Positions 55,333 through 63,097 of a stretch of 64,000 nt of DNA are shown one piece after another. The notes beneath the pieces are model-generated. The model ran no database searches, was not told the DNA's origin, and worked only from the letters and a program-made list of their open reading frames with translations. The number at the start of each line of letters is the position of its first letter. Within the stretch, counting starts at the first letter, position 1. Position numbers and translations under genes: made by a program. The DNA comes from Sphingobium fuliginis. Its GTDB lineage: Bacteria > Pseudomonadota > Alphaproteobacteria > Sphingomonadales > Sphingomonadaceae. The stretch lies in assembly GCF_004152845.1 (NCBI RefSeq), contig NZ_SEON01000002.1:620001-684000 (forward strand), read 5' to 3'.

Positions 55333-55507
55333 ACTGCAATTAAAGCTACTATTTAGGATGGGGCAAGAGCGACAGTAGATATCGTCCTCTGGAGGGGCCA
55401 TTTTGCGCCGCGAGCAAACACTCGGGACGCTGCTGATAGAGGGTGCATCTCGAAACGCTGAATGACCGGATTAGGCGCAAAGCTGCCTATCAAACCTAGC
55501 ATGAAAC

Positions 55508-55540
55508 AAAAAAGGGGCCGCCGGGCAGGCGACCCCTTTT
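55508..55540. terminator. Intrinsic terminator of the cold-shock gene
   Basis: AAAAGGGGCCGCC (55510-55522) pairs with GGCGACCCCTTTT (55528-55540), with one mismatch. On the minus strand the hairpin is followed by a T-run, correctly placed after the cold-shock gene ending at 55571. Confidence 0.85.
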
Positions 55541-55570
55541 ATCCTCTCCCTAAAGCGGGCAGGCTGTTCT

Positions 55571-56401
55571 TTAGTCGGCCTTCGTCTGAAGGTTGACGGC
55601 CGCATATTTGCCGCGGCGGTCTACTTCCAGTTCGAAGTCGAGGCGGTCGCCTTCATTGAGGGCGCTCATGCCGGCGCGTTCTACGGCGCTGATGTGCACG
55701 AATGCGTCGGGCTGGCCGTCGTCGCGCTGGATGAAGCCGAAGCCCTTCATGGCGTTGAAGAACTTGACCGTGCCGCTGGCGCGTTCGCCGGTGAGCTGGC
55801 GCTGCGGGCCGCGGTCGCCGCCGCCCGGACGATCGCCGAAGCCGCCGGCGCGGGGTTCGCGGGGGGCGCGTTCGGTGACGGGGAGCGGTTCGCCCTCGAT
55901 CTTGAGATCGGTGGCCGACACCTTGCCGCCGCGATCCACCAGGGTGAAGCCGAGCGGCTGGCCTTCGGCGAGGCCCGTCAGGCCCGCCTGCTCGACGGCG
56001 CTGATGTGGACGAACACGTCTTCGCCGCCATCGTCGCGGACGATGAAGCCGAAGCCCTTCTGCCCGTTGAAGAATTTGACCACGCCGGTGCCTTCACCGA
56101 CGACCTGCGCGGGCATGCCGCGGCCACCGCCGCCGAAACCGCCGCCGCCGCCGCCGCGACCACCGCCAAAGCCGCCGCCACCGCCGCCGCCGCCGAAACC
56201 GCCACGGTCGCCGCCGAAGCCACCACCGCCGCCGCCACCGAAGCGGTCGCCGCCGCCGAAGCCACCACGATCACCACCGAAACCGCCGCGGTCGAACCCA
56301 CCGCCGAAGCCGCCACGGCCGCCTTCATAGAAACTGTCGTCGCCGAAACTGTCGCGCTTGTCCTTGCCGCGCCCGCCGCGGCGACCTCTATCAAAACTCA
56401 T
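55571..56401 (-). CDS. RGG-rich protein with two cold-shock domains
   Basis: The 276-residue protein has a long Gly/Arg/Asp-Phe-rich N-terminal segment (RGGFGGGFDRGGFGG) of about 115 residues. Two cold-shock domains follow, with RNP motifs GVVKFFNGQKGFGFIVRDDG / VFVHISAVEQ and GTVKFFNAMKGFGFIQRDDG / AFVHISAVER. Double-CSD proteins occur in alphaproteobacteria as RNA-binding chaperones or regulators; the RGG-like head suggests extra RNA binding or phase separation. ATG 56401 begins MSFDRGRRGG. A terminator follows at 55508-55540. Confidence 0.92.
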   Translation of the reverse strand: MSFDRGRRGGRGKDKRDSFGDDSFYEGGRGGFGGGFDRGGFGGDRGGFGGGDRFGGGGGGGFGGDRGGFGGGGGGGGFGGGRGGGGGGFGGGGRGMPAQVVGEGTGVVKFFNGQKGFGFIVRDDGGEDVFVHISAVEQAGLTGLAEGQPLGFTLVDRGGKVSATDLKIEGEPLPVTERAPREPRAGGFGDRPGGGDRGPQRQLTGERASGTVKFFNAMKGFGFIQRDDGQPDAFVHISAVERAGMSALNEGDRLDFELEVDRRGKYAAVNLQTKAD

Positions 56402-56648
56402 GCCCTGTTGGTCACTTTCGCTTCGCCCCAGACTAAACCAGACAAGCATGTCGGGCGAATGACATGCAGAATCCACCGCTCACGCGCGGTTTGGGAATCA
56501 CTATATCAACTTTTCCGGGACAGGCGAATGATTTTTGAGGCGGGTAAAAGGCCTGAAAATGGCGGCTTTGCGACCGCCCCGGTCGCCTTTCGTTCCCGGT
56601 CGCCAAGGGGCGATTGCGAACCGGCGGCTTTGGCCATAGAGGGGAATC

Positions 56649-57266
56649 ATGACCGTCCATTTCCATGAAGAGGATTTGCCCGAGGGCGTCCTTGCCCCCG
56701 GCCCGATCGCCGTCGACACCGAAACCATGGGGCTGATCACGCCCCGCGACCGCCTGTGCGTCGTGCAGATCAGCGACGGCGGGGGGGACGAGCATCTGGT
56801 CCGCTTCAACCCCGGCAGCGATTATGCCGCGCCGAACCTGCGCGCGGCGCTGGCCGATCCGGAGCGGCTGAAGCTCTATCATTTCGGGCGTTTCGACATT
56901 GCGGCGATCCGCCATTATCTGGGCGTGGTGGCGGCGCCCGTCTATTGCACCAAGATCGCGTCGCGGCTGGTGCGGACCTATACCGACCGGCATGGCCTTA
57001 AAGAACTGGTGCGCGAGCTGCTGGGGCAGGAGATCAGCAAGCAGCAGCAGTCGAGCGACTGGGGCGCGCCCGTGCTGTCCGACGCGCAGAAGGATTATGC
57101 GGCGTCGGACGTCCGGTACCTGCATGCGTTGAAGGCGGAGCTGGACAAGCGGCTGGTGCGCGAGGGGCGGATGGAACTGGCGCAGGCCTGTTTCGATTTC
57201 CTGCCGCACCGGGCGGAGCTGGACCTGGCGGGTTGGCCGGAGATCGACATCTTCGCGCATATGTGA
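56649..57266 (+). CDS. rnd: Ribonuclease D-like 3'-5' exonuclease, HRDC-less
   Basis: The 205-residue DEDDy exonuclease has Exo I AVDTETMGL, Exo II YHFGRFDIAAI and Exo III YAASDVRYLHAL. The C-terminal HRDC domain of classical RNase D (about 370 residues) is missing. It trims structured RNAs such as tRNA precursors. It lies 11 bp upstream of lptC on the same strand, a common alphaproteobacterial neighbourhood. Confidence 0.92.
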   Translation: MTVHFHEEDLPEGVLAPGPIAVDTETMGLITPRDRLCVVQISDGGGDEHLVRFNPGSDYAAPNLRAALADPERLKLYHFGRFDIAAIRHYLGVVAAPVYCTKIASRLVRTYTDRHGLKELVRELLGQEISKQQQSSDWGAPVLSDAQKDYAASDVRYLHALKAELDKRLVREGRMELAQACFDFLPHRAELDLAGWPEIDIFAHM

Positions 57267-57277
57267 GGGCTGAACCC

Positions 57278-57925
57278 ATGTCGATACAGGCCGATCAGCA
57301 ACGCAATGTGCGCCGTCACTGGGCGCGGCCGGGGGGGAGCCACGACCGGCTGGTCGGGCTGCTCAAGAACTGGTTGCCGGTGTCGGTGGGCGTGCTGGCG
57401 GCGTTGCTGGCGACGGCGCCCTTCACCGGGGGGGACAAGGTGAGCTTCGTGCTCGACAAGAACAAGGTCGAGGTGGCGAAGGAGCGGATGCGCGTGACCG
57501 AGGCGCTCTATCGCGGGGAGGACAGCAAGGGGCAGCCCTTTTCCCTGCGGGCGGGTTCTGCCGTGCAGAAGAGTTCGCGCGAGCCGATCGTCGACCTTAA
57601 CGACATGTCGGCGCGGATCCTGCTGTCCGACGGGCAGGCGCTGCTGCGGGCGCAGAAGGGGCGGTACGACATGGATACGGAGCGGGTCGCGATCGACGGG
57701 CCGGTGCAGTTCCAGTCGGAGGGCGGATACCGGATGACCACGCGGGACGTGGGCGTGGACCTCAAGACGCGGCGGATGCAGAGCGCGGGGCGGGTCGACG
57801 GGCGGATACCCATCGGGACGTTCAGCGGCGATCATCTGGAGGCTGACCTGAGCGCGCGGACGGTGACGCTGAACGGGCGGGCGAGCTTGCGTATCGAACA
57901 AAATGGTCTCAAAGGGCAAAGGTGA
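57278..57925 (+). CDS. lptC: Lpt transport protein LptC
   Basis: The 215-residue protein has an N-terminal membrane anchor (WLPVSVGVLAALLATAPF) and a beta-jellyroll LptC domain (e.g. YDMDTERVAIDGPVQFQSE; GRIPIGTFSGDHLEADL). LptC links the inner-membrane LptBFG ABC exporter to the LptA bridge. It starts from ATG 57278, and its end overlaps lptA by 4 bp. In this lineage, where glycosphingolipid replaces LPS, the cargo could be glycosphingolipid. Confidence 0.9.
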   Translation: MSIQADQQRNVRRHWARPGGSHDRLVGLLKNWLPVSVGVLAALLATAPFTGGDKVSFVLDKNKVEVAKERMRVTEALYRGEDSKGQPFSLRAGSAVQKSSREPIVDLNDMSARILLSDGQALLRAQKGRYDMDTERVAIDGPVQFQSEGGYRMTTRDVGVDLKTRRMQSAGRVDGRIPIGTFSGDHLEADLSARTVTLNGRASLRIEQNGLKGQR

Positions 57926-58488
57926 TGAGAAAGCCCCTTCTTTTGCTGTCGCTGGGCGCGTTGGGCGCGGCGGGCCTCCTTTATGCGGGGGCGGACGCGC
58001 AGGTGCTGAAGAATCATGACAGCAATGCGCCGGTCAACTTCACCGCCGACCGGATCGAGGTGCAGGACCGCGCCGACCGCGTCGTGGTGTCGGGCAATGT
58101 CGAGGTGACGCAGGCGGGCATGACGCTGAATGCGGCGCGGATGACGGTGGCTTACCGGAACCAGCCGGGGGGCGGGACCGGGCCGGGCGGCGTGGAGATC
58201 GACCGGATCGATGCGTCGGGCAATGTCGTGGTGCGCAAGGCGGACCAGACGGCGAAGGGCAATGTCGCGATCTACGACCTCAACAGCAGGCTGATCACCA
58301 TGCTGGGCAATGTGTCGCTGACGCAGGGGTCGAACCGGCTGACCGGGGGGCGGCTGGTGATCGACCTGACCAGCGGGCGCTCGACCGTGGACGGGCGGGC
58401 TGCCGGGGGCGGCGGTCCGGGGGTTTCCGGGAGCGGCTCGGGCGGGCGCGTGTCGGGGACGTTCACGGTGCCGCAGCGGAAGGATTGA
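57922..58488 (+). CDS. lptA: Lpt periplasmic bridge protein LptA/OstA
   Basis: The 188-residue protein has a signal peptide (LLLSLGALGAAGLLYAGADA) and the OstA/LptA beta-jellyroll (NFTADRIEVQDRADRVVVSG; AMTVAYR; LITMLGNVSLTQGSNRLTG). A Gly-rich, low-complexity C-terminus (GGGGPGVSGSGSGGRVSG) follows. It bridges the periplasm for Lpt transport. The usual next gene lptB is not present: repeat DNA follows the stop. Confidence 0.88.
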   Translation: MMRKPLLLLSLGALGAAGLLYAGADAQVLKNHDSNAPVNFTADRIEVQDRADRVVVSGNVEVTQAGMTLNAARMTVAYRNQPGGGTGPGGVEIDRIDASGNVVVRKADQTAKGNVAIYDLNSRLITMLGNVSLTQGSNRLTGGRLVIDLTSGRSTVDGRAAGGGGPGVSGSGSGGRVSGTFTVPQRKD

Positions 58489-58496
58489 GCCGGGGG

Positions 58497-58550
58497 CGAC
58501 GTAAGGAGCTTGGGCGACGTAAGGAGCCTGGGCGACGTAAGGAGTCTGGG
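58497..58550. repeat. Three 18-bp tandem repeats
   Basis: Units CGACGTAAGGAGCTTGGG, CGACGTAAGGAGCCTGGG and CGACGTAAGGAGTCTGGG occupy 58497-58514, 58515-58532 and 58533-58550. They resemble the CGACGAAGGAGCCTGGG edge segment of repeat copy C, so this is an amplified edge of the repeat just before copy B. Confidence 0.9.
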
Positions 58551-58557
58551 CGGAGTT

Positions 58558-58684
58558 GGATGAAGGGGGCGGGCCTGTGGCCCGCGCGATCCCCGGGATC
58601 GCAACCCCCTCACCCAGCTACGACTAGGCAGCAAGCTGCCAAGTCTGCGCAGCCCTCTCCCTTGAGGGAGAGGGATAATGGGGT
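58558..58684 (+). repeat. Dispersed repeat, copy B
   Basis: This is the core of the dispersed family: GGGCCTGTGGCCCGCGCGAT, then CGCAACCCCCTCACCCAGCT, a CAGCAAGCTGCCAAGTCTGC segment and a CCTCTCCCTTGAGGGAGAGG hairpin. It is in the same orientation as copy C and lies between lptA and the phosphatase gene. Confidence 0.92.
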
Positions 58685-58727
58685 TTGCTGACTGCTCTTG
58701 GTTGTCGTTTTGGGCTTTCGGCGGCGG

Positions 58728-59318
58728 TTATGGGCGGACGTCCCACCGGATGAGATCGACCTCGCCCCCTCCCCCCACCGTCAGTTCGCCGAAGGCGCCG
58801 GTGCGGAGTTTGAGGTCGGCGAGCGGCAGGCCTAGCGCAAGGAGCGCGAAGCGGGCGGCGCCGTTGCTGGTGATGAGGAGGTCGGCGCCCTCCCCTGCTT
58901 GCGCGAACCATTGCCTCCAGGCGGCGATGCGCGGTTCGGCGTCGACTTTCCAGTCCTTGGGCGGGATGCCCTGTTCGTCCCAGGCGGCTAGGGCCTGGGG
59001 GCCGAGGCGGGTCAGGACCTGCGCTTCGGGTTGGCCTTCGTCGGGGCCGTGGTCGATCTCGTTGAGCCAGGGAAGGGAGCCGTCGCTGGCGTGGCCGGTG
59101 GCGGCGGCGATGCTGGCGGCGGTCTGCCGGGCGCGGAGGAGCGGGCTGCTGTGGAGGCGGCGGATCGGCAAGTTCTGCGCCGCGAACCAGACGCCGAGGC
59201 GGTCGGCCTGGGCATGGCCGCTTTCCACCAGCGGAATATCGGTGCGCGCGCCGATGCGGCGGGCCTGCGCGCTGCTTTCGAAGGTGTTGCCGTGGCGGAT
59301 GATGAAGATGCGGCGCAT
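58728..59318 (-). CDS. Histidine phosphatase family protein
   Basis: The 196-residue protein starts MRRIFIIRHGNTFESSAQAR with the RHG catalytic motif. It continues with HSSPLLRARQTAASI and the second His region LLITSNGAARFALLALGL. In SGNGxARFALLA-type relatives the second His is replaced by Asn/Gly, so activity may be altered. Substrate unknown. It follows kdsB on the minus strand by 52 bp. The frame is open upstream to 59390 but overlaps kdsB. Confidence 0.85.
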   Translation of the reverse strand: MRRIFIIRHGNTFESSAQARRIGARTDIPLVESGHAQADRLGVWFAAQNLPIRRLHSSPLLRARQTAASIAAATGHASDGSLPWLNEIDHGPDEGQPEAQVLTRLGPQALAAWDEQGIPPKDWKVDAEPRIAAWRQWFAQAGEGADLLITSNGAARFALLALGLPLADLKLRTGAFGELTVGGGGEVDLIRWDVRP

Positions 59319-59370
59319 GGACTGATGATGTTTCCCGACTTCGCTCGAAACGAACGGAAGATGTTGAGGA

Positions 59371-60180
59371 TCAGGGGGTGGGATCGCCATGGGCGGCGAT
59401 CAGCGCCTCGACACGGGCGATGTCGGCTTCGGTGTCGATGCCGGAGCTGTCGAAGACCGGCGGGGATACCGGGACGGTGGTGACGGGGATGCCGAGTTCG
59501 AGCAGGCGGAGCTGTTCGAGGCCTTCGAGATTTTCGAGCGCCGTGGGGGGCGTGGCTTCGAAGCGGGTAAGGGCTTCGAGCGTGTAGCCGTAGAGGCCGA
59601 CATGGCGCCAGACTGGGGAGAGCGGCTGGCTTTGGCGCAGGGCGTCCTCATTGCGGATGGCGGGGATGATGGTCTTCGAGAACCAGAGGGCGCGGCCGTC
59701 GGGCGCGCGGGCGCAGGTGGTGCCGCTGAAGGGCGAGCGGGTCTTGTGGTCGCGCAGGGCGTCGAGCGCGGGCCAGTCGAGGGCGATGACGGGGGTGGCG
59801 ACCTGTGCGCCGGATTCCAGCGCGGCGATGACGGCGCGGAGGGCGTCCTGGGGCTGGAAGGGGCTGTCGCCCTGGAGGTTGACGATGAAGCGGGGTTGGC
59901 TGTCGCACTGGCGGGCGGCGGCGAGGGCGCGGCCGGAACCGGTGGCGATGGCGCTGTCGGTCAGGGCGGCGTCGCAGCCCGCGGCGCGGGCGTGGGCGGC
60001 GATTTCCTCGTCGTCGGTGGCGACGAGCAGCTGGATGTCGGAGAGGCCGGTCGTGGCGGCGCGGGCCATGGCGATGGTCCGGTGCAGCAGCGTGCGGCCC
60101 GCGATCGGGCGCAGCGGCTTGCGCGGGAGGCGGGAGGAGCCGGCGCGGGCGGGGATGACGATGAGGGTGGGCGGGGTCAT
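59371..60180 (-). CDS. kdsB: 3-deoxy-manno-octulosonate cytidylyltransferase (CMP-Kdo synthetase-like)
   Basis: The 269-residue protein has VIPARAGSSRLPRKPLRPIAG (nucleotide-binding) and VATDDEEIAAHARAAGC, plus VNLQGDSPFQPQDAL at the QGDEP-type site where KdsB normally has Glu; here it is Ser. C-terminal YTLEALTRFEATPPTALENLEGLEQLRLLE (core ENLEGLEQLRLLE) is typical KdsB. It activates Kdo (or a related ulosonic acid) with CTP. With KpsC/KpsS elsewhere in the window it probably supplies capsule Kdo. Confidence 0.88.
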   Translation of the reverse strand: MTPPTLIVIPARAGSSRLPRKPLRPIAGRTLLHRTIAMARAATTGLSDIQLLVATDDEEIAAHARAAGCDAALTDSAIATGSGRALAAARQCDSQPRFIVNLQGDSPFQPQDALRAVIAALESGAQVATPVIALDWPALDALRDHKTRSPFSGTTCARAPDGRALWFSKTIIPAIRNEDALRQSQPLSPVWRHVGLYGYTLEALTRFEATPPTALENLEGLEQLRLLELGIPVTTVPVSPPVFDSSGIDTEADIARVEALIAAHGDPTP

Positions 60181-60577
60181 TTCAGGAGCAATGCCGTTGA
60201 GGAGCTGCGTGAAGGGGCATGTGCGGAAAGGCGGTCAGGGGCTGGGTGGACGGATCGGGATGGGGGACATGGCCATTTTACGACCTTCCTTATCCATGGA
60301 GGGAGAAGGATGGGAAGCCTTGGCGACGAAGGAGCCTGGGCTGATCTGGATAAGGGGGAGCGGGCCTGCGGCCCGCGCGATCCGTTGGATCGCAACCCCC
60401 TCACCCAGCTACGACTAGGCAGCAAGCTGCCAAGTCTGCGCAGCCCTCTCCCTCGAGGGAGAGGGATAATGGGGGTGTCCGCTTTCCACCCAAATCGATC
60501 AGGCTGAAGAACCCCGAATTTGCCCGCCCCGGCTTCCGCCTTTGCGGGAGTGCGGTCGTCCCTGGGGCGAATGGCGC
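60181..60577. other. 397-bp intergenic region with repeat copy C
   Basis: No gene is supported. The right half is dispersed repeat copy C. The left half has GGGGCATGTGCGGAAAGG and a CCATGGAGGGAGAAGGATGGG-like stretch (about 60293-60315) that forms the upstream arm of the repeat. Confidence 0.6.
60313..60490 (+). repeat. Dispersed repeat, copy C
   Basis: This is the longest plus-strand copy, from GGAAGCCTTGGCGACGAAGG through GCGGGCCTGCGGCCCGCGCG, the CAGCAAGCTGCCAAGTCTGC segment and the CCTCTCCCTCGAGGGAGAGG hairpin to GGGGGTGTCCGCTTTCCACC. It matches copy A (39911-40090) over its full length and copy B in its core. Confidence 0.92.
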
Positions 60578-61585
60578 TCAGGCGACGCCCGCGTGGAGGA
60601 GGTCGTGCATGTGGAGCGCGCCGACCAGGCGGTCCTTTTCGCAGACGAAAAGGAGCGTGATATTATGGTCGTGCATCAGGCGGAGCGCTTCGGAAGCAAG
60701 TTCTTCCGGGCCGACCGACACGGGCCTGACCGTCATGTAGCGGCCGACCGGCTCGTTCATGTGGCGGGTGCCGGTGACGGTGCGGCGCAGGTCGCCGTCG
60801 GTGAAGGCGCCGATCAGTTCGCCCTTGCCGTTGACCACCGCCGTGCCGCCAAGCCGGGCGCGGGTCATTTCGATGGTGGCGTCGAGCAGCGAGGCGTCCT
60901 CCTCCACGCGGGGCACGTCGCCGCCCGAGGCCATGAGTTCGCGCACCTTGACGAGCTGCGCGCCGAGCCGGCCATTGGGATGGAATTTATGGAAGTCGTC
61001 CGCCGAGAAGCCGCGCATTTCCATGAGCGCGATGGCGAGCGCGTCCCCGAAGGCCATCTGGATCGTGGTGGAGGTGGTGGGCGCGAGCGAATTGGGGCAC
61101 GCTTCCTTCACGTCGGGCATCAGGATGCAGATGTCGGACGCCGCCGCGACCGTGCTGCGCTTGCGCGCGGTCATGCCCAGCAGGGGGATGGCGAAGCGCT
61201 TGCAATATTGGATGATCGGGCCGAGTTCGTTGGATTCGCCCGAATGGGACAGCATCAGCACGACGTCGTCCGGCGTGACCATGCCCAGGTCGCCATGGCC
61301 CGCGTCGGCGGGGTGCAGGAAGATGGCGGGCGTGCCGGTCGAGGTGAGCGTCGCCGTCATCTTGCGCGCGACGATGCCGCTCTTGCCCATGCCGGTGACG
61401 ATCAGGCGGCCGCGCACATTCATGATGATGCCGACCAGCCGCAGGAAGGTCGCCGAAAATTCCCGGTCGTTGAACTGGTTTTCGAGAGCGCTGAGCCCTT
61501 CGGCCGCGATGGACAATGTCCGGCGCGCGGTTTCCGCAATGCGCCCGCCTGAGCCGAATGGCACGATCTTCGTTACTGTCGACAC
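60578..61585 (-). CDS. kdsD: Arabinose-5-phosphate isomerase, KpsF/KdsD (SIS plus two CBS domains)
   Basis: The 335-residue protein has a SIS domain (RLIVTGMGKSGIVARKMTATLTSTGTP core GMGKSGIVARKM; LMLSHSGESNELGPII; SIxNSLAPTTSTT) and two CBS domains (about 215-330, VREL..VEEDASLLDATIEM; RPVSVGPEELASEALRLM). It isomerises ribulose-5-phosphate to arabinose-5-phosphate, the first dedicated step to Kdo. GTG 61585 begins VSTVTKIVPFG, the family start; the longer frame upstream is not conserved. Confidence 0.94.
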   Translation of the reverse strand: MSTVTKIVPFGSGGRIAETARRTLSIAAEGLSALENQFNDREFSATFLRLVGIIMNVRGRLIVTGMGKSGIVARKMTATLTSTGTPAIFLHPADAGHGDLGMVTPDDVVLMLSHSGESNELGPIIQYCKRFAIPLLGMTARKRSTVAAASDICILMPDVKEACPNSLAPTTSTTIQMAFGDALAIALMEMRGFSADDFHKFHPNGRLGAQLVKVRELMASGGDVPRVEEDASLLDATIEMTRARLGGTAVVNGKGELIGAFTDGDLRRTVTGTRHMNEPVGRYMTVRPVSVGPEELASEALRLMHDHNITLLFVCEKDRLVGALHMHDLLHAGVA

Positions 61586-61928
61586 GCGTAAGCCCTTTTT
61601 TCCACCGCCGCCGCCGGCTTTTTCCGACTGACGACAGCGGCGACGATCCACCGTCCCAGGGTGTTCCGTCCTTACCTCGTTCCGCGACCCGACCGGTCGA
61701 AACGACCGGCACCCGGCTGCCGGGGATAAGCGTCTTCCCCTAGTATTGGCAATCGATTTCGCAAGCGCGAATGATGATTTCCGCGCCATTAACGCCACAA
61801 TGGATGAAAAAGCGATGAGCCGCCGAATAATATCGGCGGATGGCGGAACCTTTTACGAGGGAAGCGGTTATGGGGCGCCGTGCTGCATTGCGCCACGGTC
61901 AGGGGAATAAACCTGTAAAGGACGCCGT
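61586..61928. other. 343-bp intergenic region upstream of kdsD
   Basis: No gene is supported. The half near the epimerase gene is AT-richer (ATTAACGCCACAATGGATGA; AATAATATCGGCGG), consistent with promoters. There is no recognised RNA structure. Confidence 0.55.
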
Positions 61929-62939
61929 TTATGCGCCTGCCGTTCCACCATGATAGGCGCGGTACCAGTCGACGAAGCGGGGCACCCCCAGTTCGATCCC
62001 GGTGGTCGGCGCGAAGCCGATGTCCTGCGCGATGGCGCTGATGTCCGCGAAGGTCGCCGGCACGTCGCCCGGCTGCATCGGCTGGAAGTCGATCTCCGCC
62101 TTGCGGCCGCAGGCTTCCTCCAGGACGGAGATGAGGTGCATCAACTCCTCGGGGCGGTTGTTGCCGATATTGTAGAGCCGGTGGGGCGAGCGGCTGCCCC
62201 CCGCCTTGGGCGCGCCGTCATCTTCCGGCGCATGGTCGAGGCAGCCGATCACGCCGCTGACGATGTCGTCTATATAGGTGAAGTCGCGCTGCATCCGGCC
62301 GTGGTTGAAGACGGGGATCGGCTGGCCCGAGAGGATTTTCGAGGTGAAGATCCACATCGCCATGTCGGGGCGGCCCCAGGGGCCGTAGACGGTGAAGAAT
62401 CGCAGGCCCGTCATGGGAATGCGGAAGAGATGGGCGTAGGTCTCGCTCATCAGCTCGTCTGCGCGCTTGGTCGCGGCATAGAGCGAGACGGGGTGGTCGG
62501 CGCGGTCCTCGACCCGGAAGGGCAGCGTGTCGTTGCCGCCATAGACCGAGGAGGAGGAGGCGTAGACGAGGTGCCGCACCCGCCTTTCCCGCGCCACTTC
62601 CAGCATGTTGACATGGCCCGCGAGGTTGGAGCGGACATAGGCGTGCGGGTTGATCAGCGAATAGCGCACGCCCGCCTGCGCGCCCAGATGGACGATCGCG
62701 TCGACGGGATGGTCGTGCAGCGCCGCCTGGAGCGCGTCCATGTCGGCGAAGTCCAGCTCCGCGAAGGTGAACAGGCCGCCATGGCGATCGTGCAGGGCGG
62801 CGATCCGGTCCCGCTTCAGCGAGACGGGGTAATAGTCGTTCATATTGTCGATGCCGAAGACGGCCCGGCCTTCGGACAGAAGACGGTCCGCGACGGCCAT
62901 GCCGATGAAGCCGGCGGCGCCGGTCACGAGGATTGTCAT
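61929..62939 (-). CDS. NAD-dependent epimerase, UDP-glucuronate 4-epimerase-like
   Basis: The 336-residue SDR protein begins MTILVTGAAGFIGMAVADRL (NAD-binding GxxGxxG). It has YASSSSVYGGN and the catalytic pair in SLYAATKRADE (YxxxK), with YGPWGRPDMAMWIFTSKIL and DFTYIDDIVSG. These features, including HLGAQAGVRYSL and the NMNDYYPVSLKRDR region, fit UDP-glucuronate 4-epimerases giving UDP-galacturonate for capsule. It is on the same strand upstream of kdsD across 343 bp. Confidence 0.92.
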   Translation of the reverse strand: MTILVTGAAGFIGMAVADRLLSEGRAVFGIDNMNDYYPVSLKRDRIAALHDRHGGLFTFAELDFADMDALQAALHDHPVDAIVHLGAQAGVRYSLINPHAYVRSNLAGHVNMLEVARERRVRHLVYASSSSVYGGNDTLPFRVEDRADHPVSLYAATKRADELMSETYAHLFRIPMTGLRFFTVYGPWGRPDMAMWIFTSKILSGQPIPVFNHGRMQRDFTYIDDIVSGVIGCLDHAPEDDGAPKAGGSRSPHRLYNIGNNRPEELMHLISVLEEACGRKAEIDFQPMQPGDVPATFADISAIAQDIGFAPTTGIELGVPRFVDWYRAYHGGTAGA

Positions 62940-63097
62940 GGGTTGCGGGTTCCTGTCCTTGCCTTGGCGCTGGAGTCTTTCACAGACAATCCGGGAGGCG
63001 ATGTAAAGGGCTTTCCCCAGAAGCTCCGTGTTAGTCCCTAAAAATTGCCGGGTTAGGATGCGGATGGGCTGGCGGAAATGGGTGGTTTCCTGCCATC

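Noticed and set aside
53494-55401. Gabija system
   Set aside because: The ATPase/TOPRIM gene is alone; no adjacent UvrD-like helicase gene (gajB) exists in the window.
55694-56668. Ala/Thr-rich plus-strand frame opposite the double cold-shock gene
   Set aside because: It arises from the Gly-rich codons read antisense; no function can be supported.
58497-58550. CRISPR array
   Set aside because: The units are contiguous 18-mers without spacers and there are no cas genes.
58272-60425. Small frames within the dispersed repeats that yield similar WVRGLRS-type peptides
   Set aside because: They are repeat DNA read in frame; the peptide similarity follows from the nucleotide repeat.
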